Positions 15,032 to 23,831 of a DNA stretch of 42,866 nucleotides are shown here, one piece after another. Positions within the stretch are counted from its first letter, which is position 1; every line of letters starts with the position of its first letter. Location: contig JAJZPL010000026.1 in assembly GCA_021811185.1 (NCBI GenBank), positions 1-42,866 on the forward strand. Reading direction: 5' to 3'. Under the pieces are notes generated by a model. It was not told where the DNA came from, did no database searches, and was given only the letters and a program-made list of their open reading frames with translations. Both the position numbers and the translations under genes were made by a program. This stretch comes from a bacterium. GTDB taxonomy: Bacteria; Elusimicrobiota; Elusimicrobia; Elusimicrobiales; UBA9959.

Positions 15032-15930
15032 CAGCCGAGAAATCCGCAAGATCAGATCCCGGCTTCCAGCCGGCCGGAACACCGCAAAACCCCTGAAATC
15101 ACGAAAGAACCAGCAAAAACACCACGAAGCAAGGCGGCCTTTCCGCCTTCGGAGATGACTTACGATAAGATATATTATGTTAACTTATCTATCCCCTTCA
15201 CGATTCAGCCCGCTTTAATAAATATAATCAATATTATGCAAATTGTACTTGTTTTATAATAGTTATTTTTAAATATCTAATACCGTTTGTAGATTTTTAT
15301 TATTAGCAGAAGAATTCCCGCCCCGGGCCGAGCCGAAGCGGGATTTTTAATTTTTAAAAATAAAAAATTTTGCCAACTTTTGAGAATTTTGAAACAAGCA
15401 AAGCAGGAATCCTGGCAAAAATCAGCTTGTTTAAAAACACTATGAGGAACCTTAAAATAGCAGATCCCTGGAATCACAAAAACAGCCAACTTTTACAAAA
15501 CATTTAAAGGCAGCCTAGGGCACACCAGGCTAAACCATACAAAAAGGCGCAATTCCCCCCTTAAACAGCCCTGGAGCCCGGAATACCTTCAGAAAAGGGC
15601 AGCCAAAGCGCTAAAAATACCTCAAAAACAGGCCGATTTCAGGCTAAATTGAGATACCACCAGGCCTAAATCAGGCAAAATACAGGGAAAAACCAGCCAC
15701 CCGCAAAACACCATTAAGCCCGAAAAAAACAGGAAACAGAAAAACTGCTTGATTTTACTCCAAGTTTAAAAACACCACGAAGAGCCCTTAGACATGGCAA
15801 AGGGGCCGGAAGCCAGAAATCAGGGGGGCATAAAAAAACCACAAGGGAAATTTTGGCGGCCAGGATCGCTTAAGAAAACACAATGGCTCACGGACTTTCA
15901 CCCTGTAGGGTGGCAGCCAGGCGGAAATAA
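15032..15930 (+). other. A/C-rich gene-free region
   Basis: About 0.9 kb with no credible protein gene on either strand and clearly lower GC than the rest. From about 15420 the plus strand is strikingly rich in A and C and poor in T. Elements seen are a hairpin AAGGCGG/CCGCCTT (15131-15149), an inverted repeat GATAAG/CTTATC (15164-15189), a direct repeat AAAAACACCACGAAG (15115-15129 and 15768-15782), two GCCAACTTTT words (15372, 15485) and several CAGGC-type words. Together with the unusual regulator gene this looks like an accessory insertion or a remnant. Confidence 0.5.
15267..15350 (+). ncRNA. Candidate small RNA: -10 box to terminator with no ORF
   Basis: TATAAT at 15255-15260 is followed about 55 bases later by a terminator: stem TCCCGC (15316-15321) with GCGGGA (15338-15343) and then TTTTTAATTTTT. 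The roughly 80-nt interval holds no reading frame. No clear -35 is seen, so the promoter is uncertain. Confidence 0.3.
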
Positions 15931-15937
15931 AGCAAAA

Positions 15938-15978
15938 CAGGCTATTTTTATGCCATCGTAAGACATAAAAACAGCCTG
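15938..15978 (-). terminator. Terminator of the long minus-strand unit
   Basis: A 15-bp stem with one mismatch: CAGGCTATTTTTATG (15938-15952) against CATAAAAACAGCCTG (15964-15978), loop of 11 bases. Read on the minus strand it follows the stop codon of the last gene by 2 bases and continues into TTTTGCTTTATTT. Confidence 0.82.
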
Positions 15979-15980
15979 AT

Positions 15981-16280
15981 TCAGTCTTTTCGGGGATACC
16001 GGGAAAGTATGGCGGGAATAAAAAGCAGGTAGCCGGTTAGAAGCAGGGCGGGGGACAGTATTGCCCAGGCATTCTGCCCCCCCGGGTCTACCCTTTTAAG
16101 CGAAACATAGCCGGAAATCACCAGCACAAGGGCTGGGATCCAAAAAAGGCGGCTTTTGGCGGCATTACCACCGGCCGTAAAGTCGCCCGGGGGAACAGCC
16201 GCGGCTCTCCCCCCTTCCCGGTTCTCCCGGGAAGGCTCATTTTTATCCCTCTCGGGAGATCGGCGGTGTTTTTTGGCCAT
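15981..16280 (-). CDS. Small two-helix membrane protein of unknown function
   Basis: 99 residues from the ATG at 16280. The frame remains open further upstream, but the extra residues (MISPVSAWPPGR...) look non-coding. A basic, polar N-terminus (MAKKHRRSPERDKNEPSREN) precedes two predicted membrane helices, FWIPALVLVISGYVSL and AWAILSPALLLTGYLLFIPAIL. The pattern of two helices with a short DPGG.NAW link resembles small DUF3098-like membrane proteins, but function is unknown. It is the last gene before the terminator of the minus-strand unit, which supports it being real. Confidence 0.55.
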   Translation of the reverse strand: MAKKHRRSPERDKNEPSRENREGGRAAAVPPGDFTAGGNAAKSRLFWIPALVLVISGYVSLKRVDPGGQNAWAILSPALLLTGYLLFIPAILSRYPRKD

Positions 16281-16317
16281 TATGCGCTTCGAGCCGGGGC
16301 CCCGGGCCGGCCAAGCC

Positions 16318-17433
16318 TTATTTTTTCGGCTGCTGCAGCTTCTGCCTGGCGGCCAGGCGCTGACGGGTGAAATCAAGCATACCCTTGCTCATAGGGTCCT
16401 GCTCCGTGGCGTAGAGTTCGTTGATGAACTGCAGGCTGCGCGCGTCGCCCACGGCGCCTATAACTTCCAGAGCCTGGTTCTTAAGGCTCATGTCCGGGGA
16501 TTTAACGAATTCATAGGCGGTGGGCAGCCCGTCCTGCAGCCCCAGCTTGGCCAGGGCAAGGGCCGCTTCCACCCTTACGGCGGGGATCTCGGCCTTGTCC
16601 AGGCGCTTTTTAAGCTCGGGGGCGGCCGAAGCGTCGCCGATCGAACCGAGGGCACGCACGGCCTCAAGGCGGGTGTACTGGTCCTTGTCGGAAAGGAACT
16701 TAAAGATAGCCGAAGCGGCTTTCTTGGACTGCAGCTGGCCCAGCGCCGAGATGGCCACGCGGCGCATCCCGTCGTCGGCAAGCAGCGCTATCAAAGGATC
16801 TTCGGCCGGGGCGTAACGGATGGCGCCCAGGGTGTTGGCGGCGGCGTAGCGCACGCCGGGGGCCTCGTCCTTGAGCGCTTTCACCAGGGCGGGGCCCGCT
16901 GCCTGGTCCATCATATAGGAAAGCGAACTGGCGGCCTGCTGGCGCACCTGAGCGTCCTTATCCGTAAGCAGAAGCCCGGCGATCTTGGGGGTGGCTTCGC
17001 GGTAAACCAGCTGGCAAAGGCCGTCGACGGCCGAGGCCCGGACCGGGGCCGAAACATCGGCGAGAGCTTTTTCCAGGTAAGGCACGGCTTTCTGGTCCCT
17101 GCTCTGCGCCAGGAAATCCGCTCCCTGGCGGCGGACCGCCGGGTCTTTGGACGCGAGCTTCTCTACCGCGCCGCCGAAAGGCGTAGCGGTGGAAATTTGA
17201 ACGGCCTGGGCCGGTTTGGCGGCCGCCGGTTTTACGGCGGGCGCGGCCTGCGTTTTCGCGGGCGCGGCGGCGGGCTTGGCCTTAGCCGGAGCGGACACGG
17301 CTTTTTTAGCCGCGGGTTTGGCTGCTTTTTTAACCGCGGGTTTGGCGGCCTGCCCGGAGGTCTGGGCGTAGCAGCCGGGAGCGGCGGCCAGGGCCAGGAC
17401 TGCTGCCAGTGAAATTATTTTTGTCAGTTTCAT
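16318..17433 (-). CDS. Secreted HEAT-repeat protein
   Basis: 371 residues. The signal peptide MKLTKIISLAAVLALAAAPGCYA is followed by a low-complexity Lys/Ala/Pro linker (about 27-78). About seven HEAT/PBS-lyase-type helical repeats follow (for example DPAVRRQGADFLAQSRDQKAVPYLEKAL, APVRASAVDGLCQLV, DAQVRQQAASSLSYM, APGVRYAAANTLGAI, YTRLEAVRALGSIGDASAAPELKKRL). Such arrays bind other proteins. Lipidation is possible only if the Cys near the signal end (PGCYA) lies in a lipobox, which it does not match well. It follows the protease-propeller-barrel gene by 33 bases and may be its periplasmic partner; inference. Confidence 0.8.
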   Translation of the reverse strand: MKLTKIISLAAVLALAAAPGCYAQTSGQAAKPAVKKAAKPAAKKAVSAPAKAKPAAAPAKTQAAPAVKPAAAKPAQAVQISTATPFGGAVEKLASKDPAVRRQGADFLAQSRDQKAVPYLEKALADVSAPVRASAVDGLCQLVYREATPKIAGLLLTDKDAQVRQQAASSLSYMMDQAAGPALVKALKDEAPGVRYAAANTLGAIRYAPAEDPLIALLADDGMRRVAISALGQLQSKKAASAIFKFLSDKDQYTRLEAVRALGSIGDASAAPELKKRLDKAEIPAVRVEAALALAKLGLQDGLPTAYEFVKSPDMSLKNQALEVIGAVGDARSLQFINELYATEQDPMSKGMLDFTRQRLAARQKLQQPKK

Positions 17434-17466
17434 AATCTGAATTTTAGTATATTCCGTGGCTTATTG

Positions 17467-20313
17467 CTAGAACAGCGGGCCCAGGTAGAAATAGAAGATC
17501 TTCCCCCCGTCCGAGGTGCGCACCGCGTAATCGAAGCTGAGCACCAGCTGGAAGGCCTGCAGGATAAAGGTATGCACGTCCACCCCGGCCCCGACCGAAC
17601 TGTCTATGGCCGAACCTTTAAAGGCGCGCAGCTGCGCCGCCCCGTCCCAGCCGTAGGCCGAATCCACGAACAGCTTGCCGTAGATCCCTTTAAAGTAAAA
17701 ATCGGGGAACATGTACCACATGTAGTAATTCAGGTCCTTCACGAGCGGCACGCGCAGCTCTGCGTTATTAAGAAAGACGCCGGGCGTGTCGTACCTGTCC
17801 GAAGAGCCGGAGAAGCCGCGCACCCCGCCCAGGCCGCCGAAACCGAACAGGCGGCGGTCGCGCCCGGTGCTGATCCCGGCGGTGAAGCGGTTCACGAACG
17901 CCGAGCGCTTGGAAAGAGGGAAATATTTCAGATACTGCAGCACGTACGCGTCGTACTTGAGGTTGCCCCCCGAAACGGGCGCGGCTTTCGTCCACGTCAG
18001 TTCGGTCCTGGACCCGCGCACCGCCGTCAGGTAAAGCCCGTTCACGGTGTCGCGCACGTAGGAGGTCTGCAGCGCGCGCGTGCGCAGCCTTTCGGTAAGG
18101 GGGATGGTCTTGTAGTCGTTGGTCTCGTTCTTGGAGATGACGAAAGCCTCCACGCGGTTGTAGCGGTCGAAAGGCCAGGCCGTCCCGGCCGCGTGGCGCG
18201 AGTAGCGCTTGTCGTATTCCAGAAGGTCGGAATCCTTGGCGCCGCTATAAGTCAGGGCGCTGGTCTGCAGCAGCAGCGGCATGCGGTAGCGCGCGTAGGA
18301 ATAATTGGCCTGCAGCGCCAGGTAATCGGAGCCGGAATTGTAGTTCAGGTAGAGGCTCAGGTTATGATAGCCCAGCATGTCCGAGGCCTGCCAGTAGTTC
18401 ATCCAGAAGAGCCCGCCCGGCGAGGAGAACAGAAAGGCCGGGAAGAACAGGTCCGTGGAGGCCTTGAACCGGTAAGGCGCGAAAGTGCCGCTGGAGGGTT
18501 TGACGGAGAAAGTCTCCTCCGTTTCCGCCTGCGCCGGGGGCGCCGCCTCGTACAGAAAATTCTCGGGCCGCGCCGCGTACACGTCCATGCCGCCGCGCCT
18601 GAAGGCGGAATAATATATCTTCCGGCCGGAGACGGCCGGCGTGAACGTGCCGCCCAGGCTGCGCGTCAGGCGCGTAGTCCGCCCGGTGGCGCCCTCGTAC
18701 CGGTACAGTTCGAAATCGTAACCGGCGTCGGAGATGAAGTAAATATAAGCGCCGTCCGGGGAGAAGACCGGGTCGTACACGCTGCCGTCCGCCGGGCGTA
18801 TCTCGACCGGCTGCCCGCCGCGTTTAAGCAGGCAGAGGGCGCGCTCCGGCCCGTTCCGGCCGTCCGTTTCGCAGGAATAGGCCAGCGAGGAGCCGTCGGG
18901 AGAATACGCCGGGGAGGCCTCGTCCCGCGGGCTGTCGGTGAGGCGGGTGACGGCCGTAAAAGGCAGGGTTCCCCCCGCGGCCAGCAGCTCCGCCGGCGCC
19001 TCGTAAAGGTCGTTAAAGCCGCCGCGCATGCCCACGAAGGCCACTTTTTTACCGTCGGGCGAGAAAGCCGGCTGGCGCAGCTCTTCGAACCCTTCCACGG
19101 CGGCCCTGGAAAGTCCGCCGGAGCCCGGCCGGTAGAAGTGCAGGGATTCGCGGTGGTTCTTCTGGCCGCTGAAGGCCAGGTACTTGCCGTCGGGCGACCA
19201 CGAAAGGCTCCGGAGCGGCTTGGTGAAGCGCCCGTAGGGGATGTTCTCCGCCCCGGCGGAAAGCGCGGTTATTTTCTTCTCCCGGCCGGAGGCCAAATCC
19301 TTCACCCGCAGTTCCGGCGGAAAGCCGTCGCGCGTGGAAATATAGGCCAGGCGGCCGCCGTCGGGAGACAGCGCCGGGGTCATGTTGAACTCCGGGATAT
19401 TGTCGGACCCCGCGGTGAGCGCGCGGCCGTAATAGTAAGGCTCCTGCAGCCGCTCCCTGCGCGCCTCGTCCAGGTATTTAAGCTCGGTATACTCCGCGAA
19501 TTTTTTTTCGAACGAGGACAGGTCCGTACCGATCAGCGCGGTCAGCACCGACCCGGCCTCGTAGCGACTGCGAAACAGTTCCAGCATCCTGCGCGGTTTG
19601 TCGGCGCCGTACTGTTCGGCCAGGAAGCGCATGGCCTGCGCGCCGGTCTTGTAGCCGAGCGTTACCTGGTGGGGCTTCAGGTGGCCGAACTGGTTCAGGC
19701 GGCTCAAAGGGATCAGCCCGCCGGAGAGCGCGGCGTCGCGCACGTACAGCTTTTCCACCGCGTAATCCTGCATGCCGGTCTCGTATTCCGCCGTGCCCTC
19801 TATCATCCAGAGCGGGTAGATGAAGGTTTTAAGGATGCGGGCCGATTTCCAGAAGCCGTCGATCAGCACGCTGAACTGCACCTCGTGGGCGAACTCGTGC
19901 TCGATCACGTCCTTAAGCCAGCCCTTCGACCCGTCGGACCACACCATGAACCGGTCCTTGTACGGTTCGGTCAGCCCGCCCACACCGTCGGAAACGTCGG
20001 CGATGCTGTTCTGCTCCATGTCGTTGATGGTGCCGAACAGGAAGAACGGGATGCGCTTGGTCAGCAGCGGGTTCAGGTCCGCGCTCTCGCGCTTGTAGGC
20101 CGCCTCCAGCACGCCCGAAGCGTAGGGCAGCCACGGCTCGGAGCCGGGGTAATAATGGATGTCGAAGTGCTCGGTGGCGTAGATCTTCCACTCGAAGCCG
20201 CGGACGATGACCTTGTTCTCGTCGGCGGCGCGCGCGCCGCCGCAAAGGAAAAGGCCGGCCGCCGCCAGCAGCGCGGACAGGATCAGGCGTGAAAATTTGC
20301 GGTTGGAAAACAT
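17467..20313 (-). CDS. Three-part fusion: gluzincin-like protease, PD40 beta-propeller, Omp85-like outer-membrane barrel
   Basis: 948 residues. Signal peptide (1-29, ending GGARAA). Residues about 35-270 form a peptidase-MA-like domain: HEFAH (139-143) is an HExxH zinc motif and WMIEGTAEYETG supplies the third ligand, probably Glu172. Residues about 300-600 carry repeated TolB/PD40 propeller blades (LSPDGGRLAYIS, WSPDGKYLAFSG, FSPDGKKVAFVG, YSPDGSSLAYSC, FSPDGAYIYFIS). The C-terminal part (about 630-948) is a beta-barrel with the GFGGLGGVRGFSGSS element, like the VRGF loop-6 motif of BamA/TamA, and ends in YFYLGPLF. There are no POTRA repeats. The product should be an outer-membrane-anchored, periplasm-facing protease with a peptide- or protein-sensing propeller. 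Confidence 0.82.
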   Translation of the reverse strand: MFSNRKFSRLILSALLAAAGLFLCGGARAADENKVIVRGFEWKIYATEHFDIHYYPGSEPWLPYASGVLEAAYKRESADLNPLLTKRIPFFLFGTINDMEQNSIADVSDGVGGLTEPYKDRFMVWSDGSKGWLKDVIEHEFAHEVQFSVLIDGFWKSARILKTFIYPLWMIEGTAEYETGMQDYAVEKLYVRDAALSGGLIPLSRLNQFGHLKPHQVTLGYKTGAQAMRFLAEQYGADKPRRMLELFRSRYEAGSVLTALIGTDLSSFEKKFAEYTELKYLDEARRERLQEPYYYGRALTAGSDNIPEFNMTPALSPDGGRLAYISTRDGFPPELRVKDLASGREKKITALSAGAENIPYGRFTKPLRSLSWSPDGKYLAFSGQKNHRESLHFYRPGSGGLSRAAVEGFEELRQPAFSPDGKKVAFVGMRGGFNDLYEAPAELLAAGGTLPFTAVTRLTDSPRDEASPAYSPDGSSLAYSCETDGRNGPERALCLLKRGGQPVEIRPADGSVYDPVFSPDGAYIYFISDAGYDFELYRYEGATGRTTRLTRSLGGTFTPAVSGRKIYYSAFRRGGMDVYAARPENFLYEAAPPAQAETEETFSVKPSSGTFAPYRFKASTDLFFPAFLFSSPGGLFWMNYWQASDMLGYHNLSLYLNYNSGSDYLALQANYSYARYRMPLLLQTSALTYSGAKDSDLLEYDKRYSRHAAGTAWPFDRYNRVEAFVISKNETNDYKTIPLTERLRTRALQTSYVRDTVNGLYLTAVRGSRTELTWTKAAPVSGGNLKYDAYVLQYLKYFPLSKRSAFVNRFTAGISTGRDRRLFGFGGLGGVRGFSGSSDRYDTPGVFLNNAELRVPLVKDLNYYMWYMFPDFYFKGIYGKLFVDSAYGWDGAAQLRAFKGSAIDSSVGAGVDVHTFILQAFQLVLSFDYAVRTSDGGKIFYFYLGPLF

Positions 20314-20337
20314 CTTACCCCGGACGGGACCGGCCGC

Positions 20338-21309
20338 TTACTTTTTGGAACCGGTCTTAATTTTTGCCGCGGCTTTAGCTTCCGCCTTGCGGGCCTTTTC
20401 GAGCTTGGCCAGCAGCACGCGGCCTTCCTCGTGGGCGGGGTTAAGCTTCAGGAGTTCCTGGAGATACCCATAGGCCCCTTCCGTATCCTTGCTCTTGTAG
20501 GCCGAGTCGCCTGCCAGCCAGAGCAGGCCCGCCCTGTCGGAGAAGTCCGCCGCGGGGCCCGTGACGGCGGCGGCCTTGTTCAGGAAAACGGAAGCCTTCG
20601 CATAATCCTTGCCTTCGTAATTTATGCGGCCCTCGGCGTAATCGGCCAGGAAGGCGCCGGCCGGCCCCAGCGCGCGCAGGTCGGAGAGCGTTTTAGAATA
20701 GTCCAGGTTGTTCTTCCAGCGGGCCAGCGCCAGGTTCTCGAGCAGCACTGGGTCGGAATTGCCTTCCTTCAGCAGCAGCTCGTACTCTTTTACCGCCCCG
20801 GCAAAGTCCCCGGCGACGTAGCAGAGCTTGGCCAGCAGCATGCGGGCTTCGGCGTCCTTGGGGAAATTATTCAGGAACTTGCGGTATTCCTGCGCGGCGA
20901 AATCGTAAAGGCCCACGGCCTGGTACATGCTGCCGAGGTAATAGAAGGTGCGCGCGTCGGCCAGGCCCAGCGAGCGGGCGCGCTCCAGGTCCGCGATAGC
21001 TTCTATATAGCGGGTCGGGCCCAGCTGGTACTTGAGGCGGCCGGATTCGGCCAGGGCCTGCATATCGTCGGGATTGGCGGCCAGCACGGGCTGCAGTTCG
21101 GCCAGCCTGCGCTCGGCCTTGGCGGCCTGGATGAACTGGGAAGACGTCCTGGGAAAGTCGGGCGCCGCCCTGTTGGCGCGGCCCATAAAAACGTAAAGCG
21201 CCGCCAGCATGAAGAACAGGAACATGCCCAGCGGCGCTCCGTACGAATGAAGCAGTTTACCGACCGCGCCCTTTAAAACGTTCTGGCGCGGCTCATAACT
21301 CACCTTCAT
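20338..21309 (-). CDS. Membrane-anchored TPR protein
   Basis: 323 residues. N-terminal membrane helix (about 25-43, GAPLGMFLFFMLAALYVFMG), then TPR-like repeats (NPDDMQALAESGRLKYQLG, ADARTFYYLGSMYQAVGLYDFAAQEYRKFL, DAEARMLLAKLCYVAGDFAGAVKEYELLL) and a Lys/Ala-rich tail. It should face the periplasm and act as a protein-interaction platform. The ATG overlaps the end of rpsA by 17 bases, so translation is coupled. Confidence 0.8.
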   Translation of the reverse strand: MKVSYEPRQNVLKGAVGKLLHSYGAPLGMFLFFMLAALYVFMGRANRAAPDFPRTSSQFIQAAKAERRLAELQPVLAANPDDMQALAESGRLKYQLGPTRYIEAIADLERARSLGLADARTFYYLGSMYQAVGLYDFAAQEYRKFLNNFPKDAEARMLLAKLCYVAGDFAGAVKEYELLLKEGNSDPVLLENLALARWKNNLDYSKTLSDLRALGPAGAFLADYAEGRINYEGKDYAKASVFLNKAAAVTGPAADFSDRAGLLWLAGDSAYKSKDTEGAYGYLQELLKLNPAHEEGRVLLAKLEKARKAEAKAAAKIKTGSKK

Positions 21310-22510
21310 CCTCCGAATTTTCCATCAGTATCTGGCCAAGGGTCAGCGAGGGCGAACCCTTGAGATACTGCGCCATGCGCTTGCGGTCTTCCATGTCCTC
21401 GCAGCTCTTGATGGAGAGCGTGAGGCGGAAATTGGAGGTATTGATGCCGACCACCATGGCGGTGACTTCCTGGCCCTCGCGGGGCGCGCCTTCCGCGCCG
21501 TAGCCCTCGGGGGCGATAAAACCTTCCACCATCTCGCTGACCTTGGCGACCGCGCCTTCCGGCGTAACGGAGATGATCCTGGCCTTGATGTGGGACCGGT
21601 AGGCGTACCGGCGCTTTATCATGTCCACGGGATTGGGCATGAGCTGCTTCAGGCCGAAGGAAAGTTTTTCGCCGGCCTTGTCCACGGCCAGGACCTTGCA
21701 CTTAACGCGCTGGCCGCGCTTGTAGGACTTGAGCGCCTCCGCCGTGTTCCGCCAGGCCACGTCCGCCGGGGCCACGAAGCCCTCTATGCCCTGGAACCGC
21801 ACGAACAGGCCCTCTTCGGTGACCTTGGAGACCACGCCGCGGATGATGTGCCCGGGGCCTACTTCGCCCAGCACCTGCGAGCGGCGCTCTTTCTCGTCCT
21901 CTTCCAGCACCTGCCGGCGGGACACGACCACCTTGCGGTCCTTCTCGCTGAAGTCGGTGATGTAGAACTTGATCTTGGCGCCCTGGGGCAGGTAATGCTT
22001 GTGCGCGCCGCCGAGTTCGGAAAGGGACAGCGGCATGAAGGCGCGCATCCCGGAAATGTCCACGATATAGCCGCCCTTCACGAGTTCGGTGACCTTGCCC
22101 TTCACGCGTTCCTTGGCCTCGAACATCTTCTTGGCCATTTCCCAGGCGGCCTTTTCGCGGGCGCGCCGGTGGGACATCATGGTATAGCGGCCTTCGCCGC
22201 CCTTCTTCTCGAGCACGGCCTGCACTTCGTCGCCGGGGACCGGGGTCTTCTCGTCCTGGAAATCGCCCAGCGGGATGGCGGCCTCTTTCTTCTCGCCGAT
22301 GTCGACGAGGACGTACTCGGCGTTCACCTGCACCACGCGCACGGTCACCACGTCGCGCGAATAGATCTTCTCGGACACCTCCGCCTCCGCCTTCAGGAGG
22401 TCGGCCATCGAAAGCTCCTCTTCGGGGCGCTTTTCCGGCTCAGGCTGCGGGACGGGTTCCTTGACGTCCTTTTCCTGGTCTTCGATGTGCTGGGGTTCGT
22501 TGGTTTCCAT
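21293..22510 (-). CDS. rpsA: Ribosomal protein S1 (four S1 domains)
   Basis: 405 residues. After an acidic N-terminus (EPQHIEDQEKDVKEPVPQPEPEK) come four S1 RNA-binding domains at about 52-120, 132-205, 220-290 and 303-372, for example GKVTELVKGGYIVDISGMRAFMPLSL and IRGVVSKVTEEGLFVRFQGIEGFVAPADV. S1 helps the 30S subunit bind mRNA, which matters for messages without a strong Shine-Dalgarno. E. coli S1 has six domains; four or so is common in other phyla. It sits 7 bases after plsC, in the widely conserved cmk-plsC-rpsA neighbourhood, which supports the S1 call over a generic S1-domain protein. Confidence 0.88.
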   Translation of the reverse strand: METNEPQHIEDQEKDVKEPVPQPEPEKRPEEELSMADLLKAEAEVSEKIYSRDVVTVRVVQVNAEYVLVDIGEKKEAAIPLGDFQDEKTPVPGDEVQAVLEKKGGEGRYTMMSHRRAREKAAWEMAKKMFEAKERVKGKVTELVKGGYIVDISGMRAFMPLSLSELGGAHKHYLPQGAKIKFYITDFSEKDRKVVVSRRQVLEEDEKERRSQVLGEVGPGHIIRGVVSKVTEEGLFVRFQGIEGFVAPADVAWRNTAEALKSYKRGQRVKCKVLAVDKAGEKLSFGLKQLMPNPVDMIKRRYAYRSHIKARIISVTPEGAVAKVSEMVEGFIAPEGYGAEGAPREGQEVTAMVVGINTSNFRLTLSIKSCEDMEDRKRMAQYLKGSPSLTLGQILMENSEDEGEL

Positions 22511-22517
22511 GTGGGTA

Positions 22518-23144
22518 CTACTCCTCTGTTATTGAAAAAATGTCCGCCATCAGAGTTTCTGAAAATCGGGCGTAGGCGGCCTTCAGGTCGCCGTCCGCGG
22601 GCGGCTCGAAATATCTCGGGCTGCCGTACTTAATGGTTATTTTACCTAATTTTAAGAACTTATCGGTGTTGAATAATCTGACGGGCAGCACCGGGGCGCC
22701 GGACTTGTGCGCCATCATGGCCACCCCGAGCTTGGGTTTGCCCTTAAGGTCCGGCCCCTTCGAGCGCGTGCCCTCGGGGAAGATGGCCAGGCAGCCGCCG
22801 TCCTTCAGCGCCGCCAGCGCTCCCCGGAGCGCGCCCAGGTCCCCGCCGGCCCGCTTGCGGTCCACCGGGATGCCCCCCCACCTGAGGAAGAACCAGCCGA
22901 AGGGCCAGCGGAACAGCTCGGCCTTGGTCATGATATACGGCAGGCGGACCAGGCCTATGGAGGAAAGCAGGGCGGGAGGGTCGATGTTGGAAAGGTGGTT
23001 GGAAGCGATGATCACCGGGCCTTTCGCCGGGATCTTCTCCAGCCCGATCACGCGGATGGAGCTGACCAGGCGGAGCGTGGTCCGGAAGAAAATATAGACC
23101 AGCCTTAGCAGGACCGGCTGGGTTTTTTCGGGGGATATCGGCAT
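22518..23144 (-). CDS. plsC: 1-Acylglycerol-3-phosphate acyltransferase
   Basis: 208 residues. PlsC makes phosphatidic acid from lysophosphatidic acid at the inner membrane. Acyltransferase motif I is NHLSNID (49-55, the H-x4-D charge relay) and motif III is FPEGTRSKG (122-130). GIPVDRKR (91-98) is the usual motif II position. It lies 6 bases downstream of cmk and 7 upstream of rpsA. The product is the precursor for CDP-diacylglycerol, used by the transferase at 7358. Confidence 0.93.
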   Translation of the reverse strand: MPISPEKTQPVLLRLVYIFFRTTLRLVSSIRVIGLEKIPAKGPVIIASNHLSNIDPPALLSSIGLVRLPYIMTKAELFRWPFGWFFLRWGGIPVDRKRAGGDLGALRGALAALKDGGCLAIFPEGTRSKGPDLKGKPKLGVAMMAHKSGAPVLPVRLFNTDKFLKLGKITIKYGSPRYFEPPADGDLKAAYARFSETLMADIFSITEE

Positions 23145-23150
23145 CTGCTT

Positions 23151-23831
23151 TTATTTTACGGCGGCCTTGAAAAGTTCCACGATGGCCTCTACCACCTGGT
23201 CCCTGGGCACCGAAGTGGAGTCCAGGTAATGGGCGTCGTCGGCCTTCCGCAAAGGGTTGTTCTTGCGCCCGGAATCCTGGGCGTCCCGCTTGACGATGAA
23301 ATCCAGGATCTGGGCGTGGTCGGCCGGCATGCCCTGCTCTTTCAGCTGGCCCACCCGGCGCTTCGCGCGCGCCTCGGGGGAGGCGTCAAGGTAAATTTTG
23401 AGTTCCGCGTCGGGAAAAACGTTGGTGCCGATGTCGCGGCCTTCCATCACCACGCCGCCGGAAAGCCCGGCCTGGCGCTGCATGTCCTTCATGAAAAGCC
23501 GCACGCCGGGCAGCTTGGCTATCGAGGAGGAGGCGCGGCTGACGCTCTCCTCGGAAAGCTCGAGGGCGAGCACTTTCCCGTCGAGCGAGACGTCGGCCTC
23601 GGGGCCGGCCCCCTTCGGGAACTCCCACCGGAGCGAGCGCGCCAGCGCGACGAGCTTTTCGTCGTCCTCCAGGCCCAGGCCGTTGGCCAGCGCCTTCCAC
23701 GCCAGCGCGCGGTACATCTTGCCGGTGCTGATAAAACTGTAGCCGATCCGCTTCGCCACCATCTTCCCGACGGTGGACTTTCCCACCCCGGCCGGGCCGT
23801 CTATCGCTATAACGATGCCGCTCGCCCGCAT
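23151..23831 (-). CDS. cmk: Cytidylate kinase
   Basis: 226 residues from the ATG at 23831. Cmk phosphorylates CMP and dCMP, recycling the CMP released in phospholipid synthesis. The P-loop is GPAGVGKST (12-20). STGKMYRALAWKAL, then VVMEGRDIGTNVFPDAELKIYLDA, and KRDAQDSGRKNNPLRKADDAHYLDST are family blocks. The frame is open 25 codons further upstream but those residues are non-conserved. The ATG at 23829-23831 shares its A with the stop of the preceding kinase gene (TAATG), a sign of translational coupling. Confidence 0.95.
   Translation of the reverse strand: MRASGIVIAIDGPAGVGKSTVGKMVAKRIGYSFISTGKMYRALAWKALANGLGLEDDEKLVALARSLRWEFPKGAGPEADVSLDGKVLALELSEESVSRASSSIAKLPGVRLFMKDMQRQAGLSGGVVMEGRDIGTNVFPDAELKIYLDASPEARAKRRVGQLKEQGMPADHAQILDFIVKRDAQDSGRKNNPLRKADDAHYLDSTSVPRDQVVEAIVELFKAAVK

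Noticed and set aside
15277-15489. A 70-codon minus-strand frame in the A/C-rich patch
   Set aside because: No ribosome binding site and no similarity that I can see; it runs through a terminator-like hairpin.
17464-20292. A 942-codon plus-strand frame opposite the protease-propeller-barrel gene
   Set aside because: Arg/Val/Gly-rich with no motif, and it lies fully antisense to a protein with three recognisable domains.
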